This document shows positions 63,330 through 64,000 of a stretch of 64,000 nt of DNA, piece by piece. The translations under genes were made by a program, and so were the position numbers. The notes under the pieces were generated by a model, which worked only from the letters and a program-made list of their open reading frames with translations, was not told the origin of the DNA and searched no databases. Position 1 is the first letter of the stretch. Every line of letters begins with the position of its first letter. Origin of the DNA: Petunia secreta (lineage: Eukaryota; Streptophyta; Magnoliopsida; Solanales; Solanaceae); the NCBI GenBank assembly GCA_029990175.1, contig JARKIP010000017.1, forward strand, positions 31,421,001-31,485,000, in the 5' to 3' direction.

Positions 63330-64000
63330 TGAAACGGCCTCGGTTAGTCGTTTCGGAAGTTAGGACTCCGATTGGCGTGCCGATAATTTTAAAATATTCA
63401 TAATATCCATTAGGACATGTCTGTAAAATTTGAGCTAAATCAGACCTCGTTTGGTAGGCATCGGAAGAAGGTTTCAGTTTTTATTGTCGATAAATATTAA
63501 AAAGATATTTTTGAGCTCAGTTTTGGCGAATGAGCTTCGATTCAAAATCTGAAAGCGCCGTTGGGTTCGTATGATTATTTATGACTTTTGTGAACTTTCG
63601 AAAGTGAATTTCGATGTTGTTCGGCTAGTTTCCGCTAAATGCCGAAAGTTAAATAATTTGACTTTTTCTATTTAAATTCGCATCTTGAGTTTCGGGAGTC
63701 CAATTTGAGATCCGCCTTCGCGAGTATGTTACATATATTTTGTATAATTGGTATGCAAAAGTTGAAATTATTTCGATTATCATAGGGTACCGTTTTAATT
63801 TTCATCGCGAAGAAAAAAAATAAAATAAAATGAAAAAAAGACAAAAAGTTAAAATGGAATGGCGGTGGCATATATGCTAGTCATATATTCTACTTACCAT
63901 ATGCTAAATAAGAAAACAGTAAGAAAAATAATTCAGAAGCAGAGAAAAATGAAATGGCGAAGAAATGGAAAAAATGCCAGAAAATGAGAAAAGGGGTCGG
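63330..64000 (+). mobile_element. LTR of a fourth G-family gypsy element, start only
   Basis: Starts TGAAACGGCCTCGGTTAG inside the Tat antisense ORF and follows G2/G3 LTR sequence to the window end (GAAATTTCGATGTTG-type and CGAGTATGTTACATATATTT blocks). Whether it is a solo LTR or a full element cannot be seen. Confidence 0.85.

Overview
The window is plant nuclear DNA made almost entirely of nested transposable elements. I found no intact host gene. Plant origin rests on the families present: Tekay/Del-type and Tat-type Ty3/gypsy elements, DUF1985 and Ulp1 relics, a DUF7745-type ORF, a plastid ndhI fragment, and nonsense mutations of the cytosine-deamination type expected from heavy methylation. 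The families look like those of Solanaceae, but that is inference from memory.

Layout. (1) 1-6096, minus strand: a decayed Ty3/gypsy element (G1) with a 54-bp minisatellite in its LTR. (2) 6097-13795, plus strand: broken remains of a DUF1985/Ulp1 gene of the kind carried by plant DNA transposons, palindromic GTGCTGCC arrays, intronic GAAGTTCAGTCC arrays, and an old plastid ndhI insertion. (3) 13796-18253: a truncated plus-strand relative (G2) of G1. (4) 18254 to about 20130: a CACTA-like end with GTAGCTAC subterminal repeats, then AT-rich DNA. (5) 20134-20719 and 43066-43150: a Tourist-like MITE (A) carrying a piece of copia gag, split by (6) 20720-43065: a 22.3-kb tandem retroelement with the structure LTR-internal-LTR-internal-LTR. 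Its two internal domains each hold a TATA box, a broken DUF7745-type gene and poly(A) signals, but no gag-pol. (7) 43151-53191: a second MITE (B) of the same family, split near its end by a nearly full-length Tekay-like element (G3, 43364-53177). (8) 53208-54734: a TA microsatellite and AT-rich DNA. (9) About 54735-63329: a degenerate Tat-lineage element with gag, protease, RT, two RNase H domains, integrase, a tRNA-Lys-like segment and an antisense ORF. (10) 63330-64000: the start of another LTR of the G1-G3 family, inserted in the Tat antisense ORF and cut by the window end.

The most informative structure is the 22-kb tandem element. Its middle LTR matches the right-hand LTR on its left side and the left-hand LTR on its right side. 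The switch lies in or beside an (ATT)n/(GTT)n microsatellite, as expected from unequal crossing-over between the two LTRs of one element.
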